This document shows positions 17,215-26,658 of a stretch of DNA of 35,467 nucleotides, piece by piece. Location of the stretch: NCBI GenBank assembly GCA_016871375.1, contig VFYY01000022.1:1-35467 (forward strand), in the 5' to 3' direction. The first letter of the stretch is position 1, and every line of letters begins with the position of its first letter. Position numbers and translations under genes: made by a program. The DNA comes from Acidimicrobiia bacterium. GTDB taxonomy: Bacteria > Acidobacteriota > Vicinamibacteria > Vicinamibacterales > UBA2999. The notes under the pieces are model-generated. The model did not search any database and had not been told where the DNA came from. It saw only the letters and a program-made list of their open reading frames with translations.

Positions 17215-17423
17215 TTCCTGAGGCGGCGACGGACGGTTTCGCGCGAACTGACGAAGATCCTCGTTAGTTCGTCCGCCTCTTTCCAGAGCGCGCGGCTCGC
17301 TGCCGCGGGCTGCACGATCTTGGCGTCGACGAGCAATTCAATCCAATAGGCGGCTTCGTCAGTTTCCTCGATCACCTCCGAGGAACGACTGCCGAATGTA
17401 CGCAAGAACTGCGTACCCGCCAC
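17198..17423 (-). pseudogene. Truncated four-helix-bundle (IVP/Avd-like) gene remnant
   Basis: Only the C-terminal half is recognisable (SSEVIEETDEAAYWIELLVDAKIV...LWKEADELTRIFVSSRETVRRR); N-terminal QLxRAA..NY..EF half absent. The formal ORF reads on through array D to a stop at 17154. Confidence 0.7.
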
Positions 17424-17445
17424 GGCGTCGAGTACGCAGTTTGTT

Positions 17446-17478
17446 CAATCGCAAATCACAAATCGCAAATCGCAAATG
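17446..17478 (-). repeat. Heptad-repeat array E (inverted relative to D)
   Basis: Reverse complement CATTTGC GATTTGC GATTTGT GATTTGC GATTG; 31/33 identical to array D. Confidence 0.9.
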
Positions 17479-17535
17479 GGCCGAGTCATGCCCTGCTGAA
17501 GAGCAGAATGCGCGCCGCGTGGATTTCTTAGGAAT

Positions 17536-17637
17536 TCCGAGGAACGACTACGGAACGTACGCACAAACTGCGTACCCAGCTCGTGGCCGAGTACGCAGTT
17601 TCTGCAATCACAAATCGCAAATCACAAATCACAAATG
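17536..17637 (-). repeat. Duplicated right-end module of element 2 (hairpin plus array F)
   Basis: 102-nt segment about 83% identical (by eye) to 17377-17478; both contain AACTGCGTAC-N15-GTACGCAGTT and a 33-nt heptad array. Confidence 0.85.
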
Positions 17638-17644
17638 CGAAGGC

Positions 17645-18790
<1,146 letters not shown>

Positions 18791-18950
18791 CTACGGAGAA
18801 ATCCCCGGAACTGCACACGTTTGCACAGGAAAGCGGCCGGATGAGCGCTCCGAAACGGCACACGCGATCCCCGTTTCCCGTCAGGGGTGTCGGTTTCCTG
18901 GCACCCCCTTTGAACCCGATCGGATGCAGGACGATACGGACTGAAGGTTC

Positions 18951-18970
18951 GGGCGACGCATGCGTCGCCC
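18951..18970. repeat. REP-like perfect palindrome, family 1 (GGGCGACGCATGCGTCGCCC)
   Basis: 20/20 palindrome; the following CTAC (GTAG on minus) contains the typA stop codon. Confidence 0.9.
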
Positions 18971-20830
18971 CTACTCTGCTCTTTTCGGTCTCATATTGCC
19001 GGGGAGGATGCGCTTCCGAAGCCGCATGTGCCTGGGGGTCACCTCCACCAGCTCGTCGTCGTTGATGAACTCGATCGCCTGCTCGAGGCTGAGCAGCCTG
19101 GGCGGGATCAGGCGAATGGCCTCGTCGGCCGTCGAGGCGCGCATGTTCGTCTGCTTCTTCTCTTTCGTGACGTTCACGTCGAGGTCGTTCGGGCGCGAGT
19201 TCTCGCCGATGATCATGCCCTCGTACACCTGCACCGCCGGCTCGATGAAGATCTCGCCGCGCTCCTGCAGGTTGAAGATGGCGTAGGAGGTGGCCGGCCC
19301 GGGCCGGTCGGCGACGAGCGCGCCGGTGGCGCGCGAGGCGATCGCCCCGTGCCACGGCTCCCAGCCGGCAAAGAGCGTGTTCATGATGCCCATGCCCTTC
19401 GTGTCGGTGAGGAACTGCGAGCGGAAGCCGATCAACCCGCGCGACGGGACCCGGAACTCGAGGCGCACGCGGCCGCTGCCGTGGTTCACCATCTTGCTCA
19501 TCACGCCGCGCCGGGTCCCTGCCTGCGCGATGACCACCCCCTGGAACTCCTCGGGCACGTCGATGATCAGCTCCTCGACCGGCTCCATCCGCACGCCGTC
19601 AATCTCCTTCGTGACGATGTCGGGGCGGGAGACCTGCATCTCGTAGCCCTCGCGGCGCATCATCTCGATGAGGATCGAGAGCTGCAGCTCGCCGCGGCCG
19701 ATTACCTTCATCTGCTCCGGCGACTCCGTCGGCTCGACGCGGATCGACACGTTGCCGAGCAGCTCCTTGTCCAGCCGATCCCGCAGGTTGCGCGAGGTGA
19801 CGAACTGTCCGTCGCGCCCGGCCATGGGCGACGTGTTCACGCCGAAGATCATCGAGACGGTCGGCTCGTCCACCGCGATCGGCGGGATGGGCACCTGGTG
19901 CTCGAGGCTGGCGATCGTCTCGCCGATGGTGATGTCCTCGATGCCCGCCAGGCAGACGATGTCGCCGGCGGCGGCCTGCTGAATCTCGACGCGCGTGAGG
20001 CCGTCGAAGGCGAACAGCTTGGTGACGCGGGTCTCCTGCGCCTCGCCGCCCAGCTTCAGCACCACCACCATGTCGTTCAGGCGCACCGTGCCGTTGAAGA
20101 TGCGGCCGATCGCGATGCGGCCGAGGTAGTCGCTCGAGTCGAGGTTGGCGACCAGCATCTGCAGCGGCGCGTCGGGATTGCCGCGCGGCGGCGGGACGTG
20201 GTCCACGATGGCGTCGAAGAGCGCGCGCAGGTCCTCCCCCGGCGCGGCGGGATCGGCGGTCGCGGTACCCTGGCGCGCGTTCGTGTACAGGACCGGGAAC
20301 TCGATCTGGTCCTCGGTGGCGTCCAGGTCGATGAACAGGTCGTAGACCTCGTTCAGCACTTCCTTCGGCCGCGCGTCGGGCCGGTCGATCTTGTTGAGCA
20401 CGACGATGGGCGGCAGCCCGCGCTCGAGCGCCTTGCGCAGCACGAACCGCGTCTGCGGCAGCGGGCCTTCCGAGGCGTCCACGAGGAGCATCACGCCGTC
20501 AACCATCGACAGCGTCCGCTCCACCTCCCCGCCGAAGTCCGCATGGCCCGGCGTATCGACGATGTTGATGAGGAAGTCCTGGTAGCGGACGGCCGTGTTC
20601 TTCGCCAGGATCGTGATGCCGCGCTCGCGCTCGAGATCGGTGTTGTCCATCACCCGCTCGGCCACCTCATGGTGGATGGCGCTGAACGCGCCGCTCTGCT
20701 GGAGCAGCGCGTCCACGAGCGTGGTCTTGCCGTGATCGACGTGCGCGATGATGGCGACGTTGCGGCGGAGCGGGTTCGCGACGGGACGCTTCTGGAGGGG
20801 CGACGCATGCGTCGCCCGGGCCACTGACAT
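18971..20830 (-). CDS. typA: Ribosome-associated GTPase TypA/BipA
   Basis: [54 protein letters not shown]-terminal TypA domain; N-terminal extension [13 protein letters not shown] encoded by a REP. Confidence 0.95.
   Translation of the reverse strand: MSVARATHASPLQKRPVANPLRRNVAIIAHVDHGKTTLVDALLQQSGAFSAIHHEVAERVMDNTDLERERGITILAKNTAVRYQDFLINIVDTPGHADFGGEVERTLSMVDGVMLLVDASEGPLPQTRFVLRKALERGLPPIVVLNKIDRPDARPKEVLNEVYDLFIDLDATEDQIEFPVLYTNARQGTATADPAAPGEDLRALFDAIVDHVPPPRGNPDAPLQMLVANLDSSDYLGRIAIGRIFNGTVRLNDMVVVLKLGGEAQETRVTKLFAFDGLTRVEIQQAAAGDIVCLAGIEDITIGETIASLEHQVPIPPIAVDEPTVSMIFGVNTSPMAGRDGQFVTSRNLRDRLDKELLGNVSIRVEPTESPEQMKVIGRGELQLSILIEMMRREGYEMQVSRPDIVTKEIDGVRMEPVEELIIDVPEEFQGVVIAQAGTRRGVMSKMVNHGSGRVRLEFRVPSRGLIGFRSQFLTDTKGMGIMNTLFAGWEPWHGAIASRATGALVADRPGPATSYAIFNLQERGEIFIEPAVQVYEGMIIGENSRPNDLDVNVTKEKKQTNMRASTADEAIRLIPPRLLSLEQAIEFINDDELVEVTPRHMRLRKRILPGNMRPKRAE
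20799..20818. repeat. REP-like perfect palindrome, family 1, inside the typA coding region
   Basis: GGGCGACGCATGCGTCGCCC with GGAG foot (+ strand); encodes ATHASP of TypA. Confidence 0.9.
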
Positions 20831-20932
20831 CCTTCCAGTATAGCGGTCACCACTTCACGACCTCGCACACGACCGGCGTCCACCCGGCGCCGGGACCGCG
20901 CACGGTGATTACGTCGCCCTGCGTCTTCACAG

Positions 20933-22024
20933 TCAGTGTGTGTGCCGGCGCCCCTCCAGCAGCATGTGCGCGGTTTGGAACGCCGCGCGGAATTCGCGCC
21001 GCGCCTGCACCCGCCGGCCAGCCGCCTGTGCCGCAAGGCCCGCCGCGTAGTGCCGTTCCGCGACGCGGATGCGACGGTGGTCAGTACCGAAGGCCGCAAT
21101 CGCCTGGTCGATCTCCGCGCGGGTTTCCGCGGCAAGGACGACGATGACCGCCGCCGTCGGCGGCTCGCCGAGGAGCGTGTGGGCGAGCGCCTGCACGGGC
21201 CCGGCCGGCTGCTGCAGACAGGCGATGAGCTCGTCCTGCAGGCTGGCGATCTGCTGGAGCAGCGCGTCGTTCTCCGACTCCAGCGTCCCATTCCGCGCGG
21301 CGAGCTGCTGATACTGCTGCGTGAGGGCGAGGATCTGGTCCTGCAAGTCCTGTATCAACTGCTGGACCTCCGCCGCCTCGTCCTGGCACGGCATGTCGCA
21401 GCCGGCGTTGTGTCTGAAGAACTCCCACTCGGACACCCCGTGCGCGAGGCCGGAGCCCTCCCCCCACAGCACACGTCCGACCGACCCGTGATCGGGGTCG
21501 ACGTATGTCTCACCCGACAACGCCGGCGCTCCGTCGAACGACACGTTGACCGCGCTGCCGCTCACTTCGATGCGATACGTGTGGAAGCCGTCATCGGTAT
21601 CGGCGAACGCGGCGACGAGGGATCCGGAGCCGAACGGCGCCTGCGTCAGGAAGATGCGATCCCGATCCACGAAGAATTGCACGCCAGTGTCCGGCGCGGT
21701 GGTGATGTGGAAGCGGACCGGCGCGCGCTCCGCGTGGCTCGACGAGCCTGAGACGAACTTCAGGCGCGCTTCGACGATCAGGGGGCCCGCAACAGGGCTC
21801 GGCGCCGCCGGGATCGTCTGCCAGTACACGCGATCCTGGCCGTCGGACGTGGTGCTGATGATCAGCTTCCCGTCGACGAGAGCGCCAGTTCCCGAGCCGC
21901 TCATCACCCAGTGCGGCTGATCGGGATGGAATCCGGATGCCGCGTCATAGCGTTCGCTGAAGGCCGTCTGCGCCTGCGTCGTGCTGGCCACAGCGACGAC
22001 GAGGACGGCTGCGGTCGCGAGCAT
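20933..22024 (-). CDS. Secreted hypothetical protein, lectin-like N-terminal domain plus coiled coil
   Basis: Signal peptide MLATAAVLVVAVASTTQAQ, beta-rich region, then EVQQLIQDLQDQILALTQQYQQLAARNGTLESENDALLQQIASLQDEL coiled coil. Confidence 0.75.
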   Translation of the reverse strand: MLATAAVLVVAVASTTQAQTAFSERYDAASGFHPDQPHWVMSGSGTGALVDGKLIISTTSDGQDRVYWQTIPAAPSPVAGPLIVEARLKFVSGSSSHAERAPVRFHITTAPDTGVQFFVDRDRIFLTQAPFGSGSLVAAFADTDDGFHTYRIEVSGSAVNVSFDGAPALSGETYVDPDHGSVGRVLWGEGSGLAHGVSEWEFFRHNAGCDMPCQDEAAEVQQLIQDLQDQILALTQQYQQLAARNGTLESENDALLQQIASLQDELIACLQQPAGPVQALAHTLLGEPPTAAVIVVLAAETRAEIDQAIAAFGTDHRRIRVAERHYAAGLAAQAAGRRVQARREFRAAFQTAHMLLEGRRHTH

Positions 22025-22069
22025 TCTGATCACGTTGTCCTCCCTGCAAGAGAACAACGGACACGAACT

Positions 22070-22678
22070 TCACTGAACGATCGTGAATCGCTGTGGGTTG
22101 GACGAGGCGATGATTTCGCCCGATTCGTCGAGGGCGTCGACCGTCCAGGTGTATGTCCCGGGCACCAGGCGGGACCTGAACAGGTCCGGAATCGTGTAGG
22201 TTTCGGCGGCGGTTTCGCCCCCCAGCACGATTTGATTGGCGCTGTCGCGGACCTCGAGCCGGTAGCGGGGGGCGGCGAACGGACTGGTCCAACGGAATTC
22301 GGCCGGCGCCGGGGCTTCCCCCACCGGCGCGAGCGGCCGCAGCTCGGCGCTGCGGATGCCGCCGTCATCCAACGGACGATCCAGGGCACGTGGGATGACG
22401 ACTGCCAGAACGAGCGCGGCGGCGGCCAGGCCGGACGCCGCAATCCACACGCGCGGCTGCTGCCACCAGCTACGCGCCGGGCGATACACGGCGCGGCCGG
22501 CGGCAACGAACACTCCAGGATCGAACGCCGGTTCCGCGCCGGCCGGATTCTCTCGCGTCAGCGCCGCAAGCTGGCGCCGGCAGTCGGCGCACGAGGCCAG
22601 GTGGTTCATCAGGCGCGGCCGGTCCGCTTCGTCGCTCCGATCGCGCCACCGGATCAACTCGTCGCGAGTGAGATGCAT
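22070..22678 (-). CDS. Putative anti-sigma factor (zinc-finger-like N-terminus, single TM)
   Basis: HLASCADCRRQLAAL (HxxxCxxC), TM WIAASGLAAAALVLAVVIP; TGATG coupling with the upstream sigma gene. Confidence 0.75.
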   Translation of the reverse strand: MHLTRDELIRWRDRSDEADRPRLMNHLASCADCRRQLAALTRENPAGAEPAFDPGVFVAAGRAVYRPARSWWQQPRVWIAASGLAAAALVLAVVIPRALDRPLDDGGIRSAELRPLAPVGEAPAPAEFRWTSPFAAPRYRLEVRDSANQIVLGGETAAETYTIPDLFRSRLVPGTYTWTVDALDESGEIIASSNPQRFTIVQ

Positions 22679-23481
22679 CACGGCCGTTCCGTCAGCGCGG
22701 TACGCAGGCGGCCGAGAATGTCCCGCATCCGCGTCGCCGGGATCGGCGGGATGTGAAGCGCCCGCTCGACTTCACGCTTGGGGAGTCCGTCCAGGTAGAG
22801 CATGGACACGATCAATGCGTCCTCGTCGGCCAGCGTGGCGAGCGCCGCAGCCAGCGCCTCATCCGCCTGCCGGCGGCGGAGCTGCCGCTCCGGGTCGCCT
22901 GTGGTATCAACCGGATCGACCACCGGCCGGCCGTCCTCGTCGTCGAGCGGCTCCTCCCGCGCCGTGCGCGCCACCATGGCGACGAGCTCCGCCCGCTGTC
23001 GCGACGAGAGCGCCTGCTCGATCCGCTCGAGCGCGTCGAAGACGTCGGGGAGCGTCACGCCCCCATGTCCCATGCCGCCAAGCAGCTCCACGATGGTGGT
23101 TACCGGATGGGCCTGCCAGTACCGCAGCTCGAAGACAGCCCGATCGAAAGGCGTGAGCTCGCGGATCGACTGAAACAGCCGCTTGCGTCCCTTCCGCGAC
23201 CGGACCCAGTCGACAATGACCCGCCGGACGACGACCGTGAGCCAGGCGGCAAGCGGACCCCTGCCCGGGTCGTGACGCCGCAGCCGCGCGCAATCATCGG
23301 CCGCGAGGTGCTCGCAGACGCGCACGTACACCTCCATCGCCTCGTCGTGGCGACGGATGCCGGAGCGCTGGATGACCGCCAGCATTGCGGACGTGTACTG
23401 CTCGATGAACATGCGCCAGCCCGCACGCGGATCGTGGTTGAGCCTCTCCTGGAGGGTCCGATCCAGTGTCCCCTCATCCAC
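22678..23481 (-). CDS. Sigma-70 family RNA polymerase sigma factor
   Basis: Region 2-like AAWLTVVVRRVIVDWVRSRKGRKR and region 4-like LADEDALIVSMLYLDGLPKREVERAL; start (GTG at 23481) inferred from the upstream stop. Confidence 0.78.
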   Translation of the reverse strand: MDEGTLDRTLQERLNHDPRAGWRMFIEQYTSAMLAVIQRSGIRRHDEAMEVYVRVCEHLAADDCARLRRHDPGRGPLAAWLTVVVRRVIVDWVRSRKGRKRLFQSIRELTPFDRAVFELRYWQAHPVTTIVELLGGMGHGGVTLPDVFDALERIEQALSSRQRAELVAMVARTAREEPLDDEDGRPVVDPVDTTGDPERQLRRRQADEALAAALATLADEDALIVSMLYLDGLPKREVERALHIPPIPATRMRDILGRLRTALTERP

Positions 23482-23483
23482 GA

Positions 23484-26036
23484 TCAACGGACAGCAGCGT
23501 GCGGCGGTGTGCCCGGCGCGCCCGCCGCCCGGCGCCGGGCGATCAGCAGGCCGGCGGCCAGGAGCGCGACTACGATCGCAGAGGCGACCAGCTCGACGCG
23601 CGGGCCGGGAGGCGTCACGACGCGTACCGGCGCCGAGGCGTTGCCGGTGACGACAAACGCCGCCCAGTAATACGGGTGGCGAAGCCGGGCGTCGCCAGCG
23701 AGAAAGGCGAGCTTCGCGTCGCGTGCCGCTTCGTCGATCGGGCCGCCCTCGGCAAGCGCGCCGTAGAAGCGGGCCATGAGCGCGGCGGTCGAGGCGTCGT
23801 TGACGTTCCACAGGCTGGCGAGGACCGCGCCGGCGCCGGCGTGAAGAAACGCCCTCGTCAGGCCGACGATGCCCTCGCCCGTGACGTCCTTGCCCAGCGC
23901 CGTCTCGCAGGCGGAGAGGCTCACGAGCGCCGCCCGCAGCCGCAGCCCATAGATTTCGCGCATCTGCAGGATCCCGTCGGTCCCCGGCGCCTCGGTGAGC
24001 GCCAGCCCCGAGCGCTGCGGCACGTCCTCGTCGATGAGGCCGTGCGTGGCGAAGTGCAGGACCGCCGCGCGCTCGATCCCCGCGCCGTGCAGACGGGACT
24101 CGGTCGCGTGCTCCTGCTGGAGGACACGCGCCGCGGCAAACGTCTCCGCGATGGCGTCGAGCTCACGCGCGGTGTGTGGAAGCGATTTCATCAGGCGGAG
24201 GTGCGCGATCGGCACGCCGCGGTCCTGCGCGACACCCGTCGCGCTCATCACCGGGTTGCCAATCGCCACGACGTCACCGGCCTCCGGCGCCGGCCTCGAG
24301 CGCAGGTAGGCCAGGCTCGCCGCCGACGGCGTGTAGGCAATCGCGCGGGACTCGATCAGATGCCGCCCGTCCCGATCGACGAGCGCCTCGAATGGCAGGT
24401 AATGCAGCACTCCGTCCGGCGCGATCGTCACGCGGCGGACGCCGTCGAGGCGGGCCGCCACCGGCTGCCACAACAGGTCGGCGACGCGGCGACCGACCTC
24501 GACGTGACGGCCGTCGGGACTCGAGAGCGCGGCGATGTACGGGCGCACGGCGGCGTCGATCTCCCGGCGCGGCGACAGGGTGACCGCCCAGACCCCGTCG
24601 CGCCTGATCACCCACGCCGTGGACTCGTCGGCGCCGAGGAAGTACTCGAGCAGCGCCTCGTCGGGACCAACCGTCGATCGCTGCACGTCCTCCGGCGTCG
24701 GCAGCCGCGGGAACCGCGCATGCGCCACGGCGGGGATATCGGCGGCGAGCTGGATGCGCATGGCGGCGAGCCGATCCTCGTGCGTCTGGATGGCGGTCTC
24801 GACGGCTCGCCGCGCCTGTGGCCGCAGCGTGCGCGCCCGCAGCTTCGCCTGGTCGTCCGACAGGCGCCGGAGGAGGGCGCGCTCCTCGGCGACGAAGGCT
24901 TCCGGCACCTGCGCGGCCATCGCATCGCGGGTGCCGGCGAGGACGTCGAGAAACGTGCGGGCGCGGGCCCGCTCGGCAATCGCGAACGCGTCGGCGACGC
25001 GGCCTCGCCGCAGGAGCAGCCGCACCAGCAGGTCGTACGGGTTGTCGTACATCGAGAGATTCCCGCCGAGCGACCCGGCCCGGTAATCCTCGAGCAGCAC
25101 GTTTGCGTGCTGCGCCTCGAGCACGTCGAGGGCGTCGAGGTAGTGCCGTTCGGCCTCGTCCGGTTTCCGGTCCGCCAGGAGCGTGCCGAGCTCCATCCGC
25201 GCCTGCCAGCGAATACGGGTGATACCGTCGGCCTCGGCGTTCTGAACCGCCGCACGCAGGGCGCGCTCCGATTCGGTGTGCCGTCCCAGAATCCGAAAGG
25301 CGCGACCCGTGTTCTTCAGCAGCAGCGCGTCGACGCGGCCGAGTTGCCGCGCCAGCGCGAGGCCCTCGCCGTAGCGGCGCAGTGCCTCGCCGGCCGTGGC
25401 AGGATCGTCGCGGAACTGGTTCCCGTAGTTGTTGAGCACCGCCATGCGCACATCCAGCGCGTCGCGCTCGGTGCGTCCCGAGAGCACCGCCAGCGCCTCG
25501 TCGAAGTAACGACGGCTCCTGGCGGGGTCGATTCTCGTGCGCTGGTACAGGATCGCCCAACTGTTGAGAATGCGGGCGGTCAGGACGGCGTCACCAAGGC
25601 GCGTCGCCAGCGCGTACGCCTCCTCGTGCGAACGGCCCGCACGGGCGATGTCCTCGAGCTCGTCGTAGACGACGCCGACGCGCAGCAGATACAGCGCGCG
25701 GTCGCGATCGTCCGGGTTGTCGATCAGGTCGAACGCGCGCTGTGCGTACTCGAAGAACCGCGCTTGCTGCCCCTGGTTGATCGACAGATCGGCGAGATCA
25801 TTGTACGCGCGGGCCAGGACCGGGCGAAGCCCTGCCGCAGACGCGATCTGGAGCTCGCGCTCGTGGTGCCCGATCGCCTGTACGAGCAGGCCCCGCCGCT
25901 CGGCCGCGACGCCGCGCTCGTGCTCGGCATCCGCCCGCGCCGCCGGGGTCATCTCGGGCGCGGGCGGTCCCTGCGCCCACACACCGGCGCCAAGCGCGAG
26001 TGCGTTGATGCACGCGGTCAGGGCGATCCGTCGCAT
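23484..26036 (-). CDS. TPR-CHAT domain protein (caspase-like protease fold) with C-terminal TM
   Basis: TPR-like N-terminal half; CHAT catalytic motifs VLHFATHGLIDE and LVSLSACETALG...GLTRAFLHAGAGAVLASLWNVND. Confidence 0.88.
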   Translation of the reverse strand: MRRIALTACINALALGAGVWAQGPPAPEMTPAARADAEHERGVAAERRGLLVQAIGHHERELQIASAAGLRPVLARAYNDLADLSINQGQQARFFEYAQRAFDLIDNPDDRDRALYLLRVGVVYDELEDIARAGRSHEEAYALATRLGDAVLTARILNSWAILYQRTRIDPARSRRYFDEALAVLSGRTERDALDVRMAVLNNYGNQFRDDPATAGEALRRYGEGLALARQLGRVDALLLKNTGRAFRILGRHTESERALRAAVQNAEADGITRIRWQARMELGTLLADRKPDEAERHYLDALDVLEAQHANVLLEDYRAGSLGGNLSMYDNPYDLLVRLLLRRGRVADAFAIAERARARTFLDVLAGTRDAMAAQVPEAFVAEERALLRRLSDDQAKLRARTLRPQARRAVETAIQTHEDRLAAMRIQLAADIPAVAHARFPRLPTPEDVQRSTVGPDEALLEYFLGADESTAWVIRRDGVWAVTLSPRREIDAAVRPYIAALSSPDGRHVEVGRRVADLLWQPVAARLDGVRRVTIAPDGVLHYLPFEALVDRDGRHLIESRAIAYTPSAASLAYLRSRPAPEAGDVVAIGNPVMSATGVAQDRGVPIAHLRLMKSLPHTARELDAIAETFAAARVLQQEHATESRLHGAGIERAAVLHFATHGLIDEDVPQRSGLALTEAPGTDGILQMREIYGLRLRAALVSLSACETALGKDVTGEGIVGLTRAFLHAGAGAVLASLWNVNDASTAALMARFYGALAEGGPIDEAARDAKLAFLAGDARLRHPYYWAAFVVTGNASAPVRVVTPPGPRVELVASAIVVALLAAGLLIARRRAAGAPGTPPHAAVR

Positions 26037-26055
26037 GCGGAGCGGCGTCAGCTTA

Positions 26056-26658
26056 TCAGAGCCACCCCCTGGACCGCGCGATGCGGGCGGCGTCGACACG
26101 GTTCTTCGCGCCGACCTTGCCGATCGCCTCCGACAGGTAGTTGCGGACGGTCCCTTCCGACAGCGCCAGCTGCGCCGCAATGTCGTGGCTGCTCAGGCCG
26201 TCGCCGGCCAGGCGGAGCACATGGCGCTCGCGGTCGGTCAGCGGGTCGCTCGCCGTCCATGCCTCGGCGGCTAGCTCAGCGTCGATGGCCCGCCCACCGG
26301 CATGCACGCGGCGAATCGCATCCGCGAGGCGGTTCGACGGCGCGTCCTTGAGCACGTACCCGGTGACGCCGGCGTCGAGCGCGCGGCGCAGGTAACCTGG
26401 GCGCGCGAAGGTCGTGAGGATTACGACCCTGGTCAAGGGCATCGCGCCGCGGACCGCCTGCGCAAGCTCCAGTCCGCTCATGCCGGGCATTTCGATGTCG
26501 GTGAGCAGGACGTCCGGCCGGAGGGCGCGGACCAGCGCCAGGGCCTCGTCGCCGTGTCCGGCGCGGCCGACGACTTCGATGTCGCGCTCGATCTCGAGCA
26601 GTGCGGCAAGCGCGCCAAGCACCATGTTCTGGTCCTCGGCGATGACCACGCGAATCAT
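26056..26658 (-). CDS. LuxR/NarL-family response regulator
   Basis: IRVVIAEDQNMVLGAL, LLTDIEMPGMSGLEL, C-terminal HTH DPLTDRERHVLRLAGDGLSSHDIAAQLALSEGTVRNYLS. Confidence 0.93.
   Translation of the reverse strand: MIRVVIAEDQNMVLGALAALLEIERDIEVVGRAGHGDEALALVRALRPDVLLTDIEMPGMSGLELAQAVRGAMPLTRVVILTTFARPGYLRRALDAGVTGYVLKDAPSNRLADAIRRVHAGGRAIDAELAAEAWTASDPLTDRERHVLRLAGDGLSSHDIAAQLALSEGTVRNYLSEAIGKVGAKNRVDAARIARSRGWL

Noticed and set aside
14892-17637. Diversity-generating retroelement, because the four-helix-bundle proteins resemble Avd
   Set aside because: No reverse transcriptase, no TR/VR pair with A-specific differences and no C-type lectin target recognised in the window; only the accessory-like fold is present.
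19028-20827. 599-aa + strand ORF antisense to typA
   Set aside because: Antisense high-GC artefact; typA is unambiguous.
23466-26351. 961-aa + strand ORF antisense to the CHAT-TPR gene
   Set aside because: Antisense high-GC artefact; CHAT catalytic motifs lie on the minus strand.
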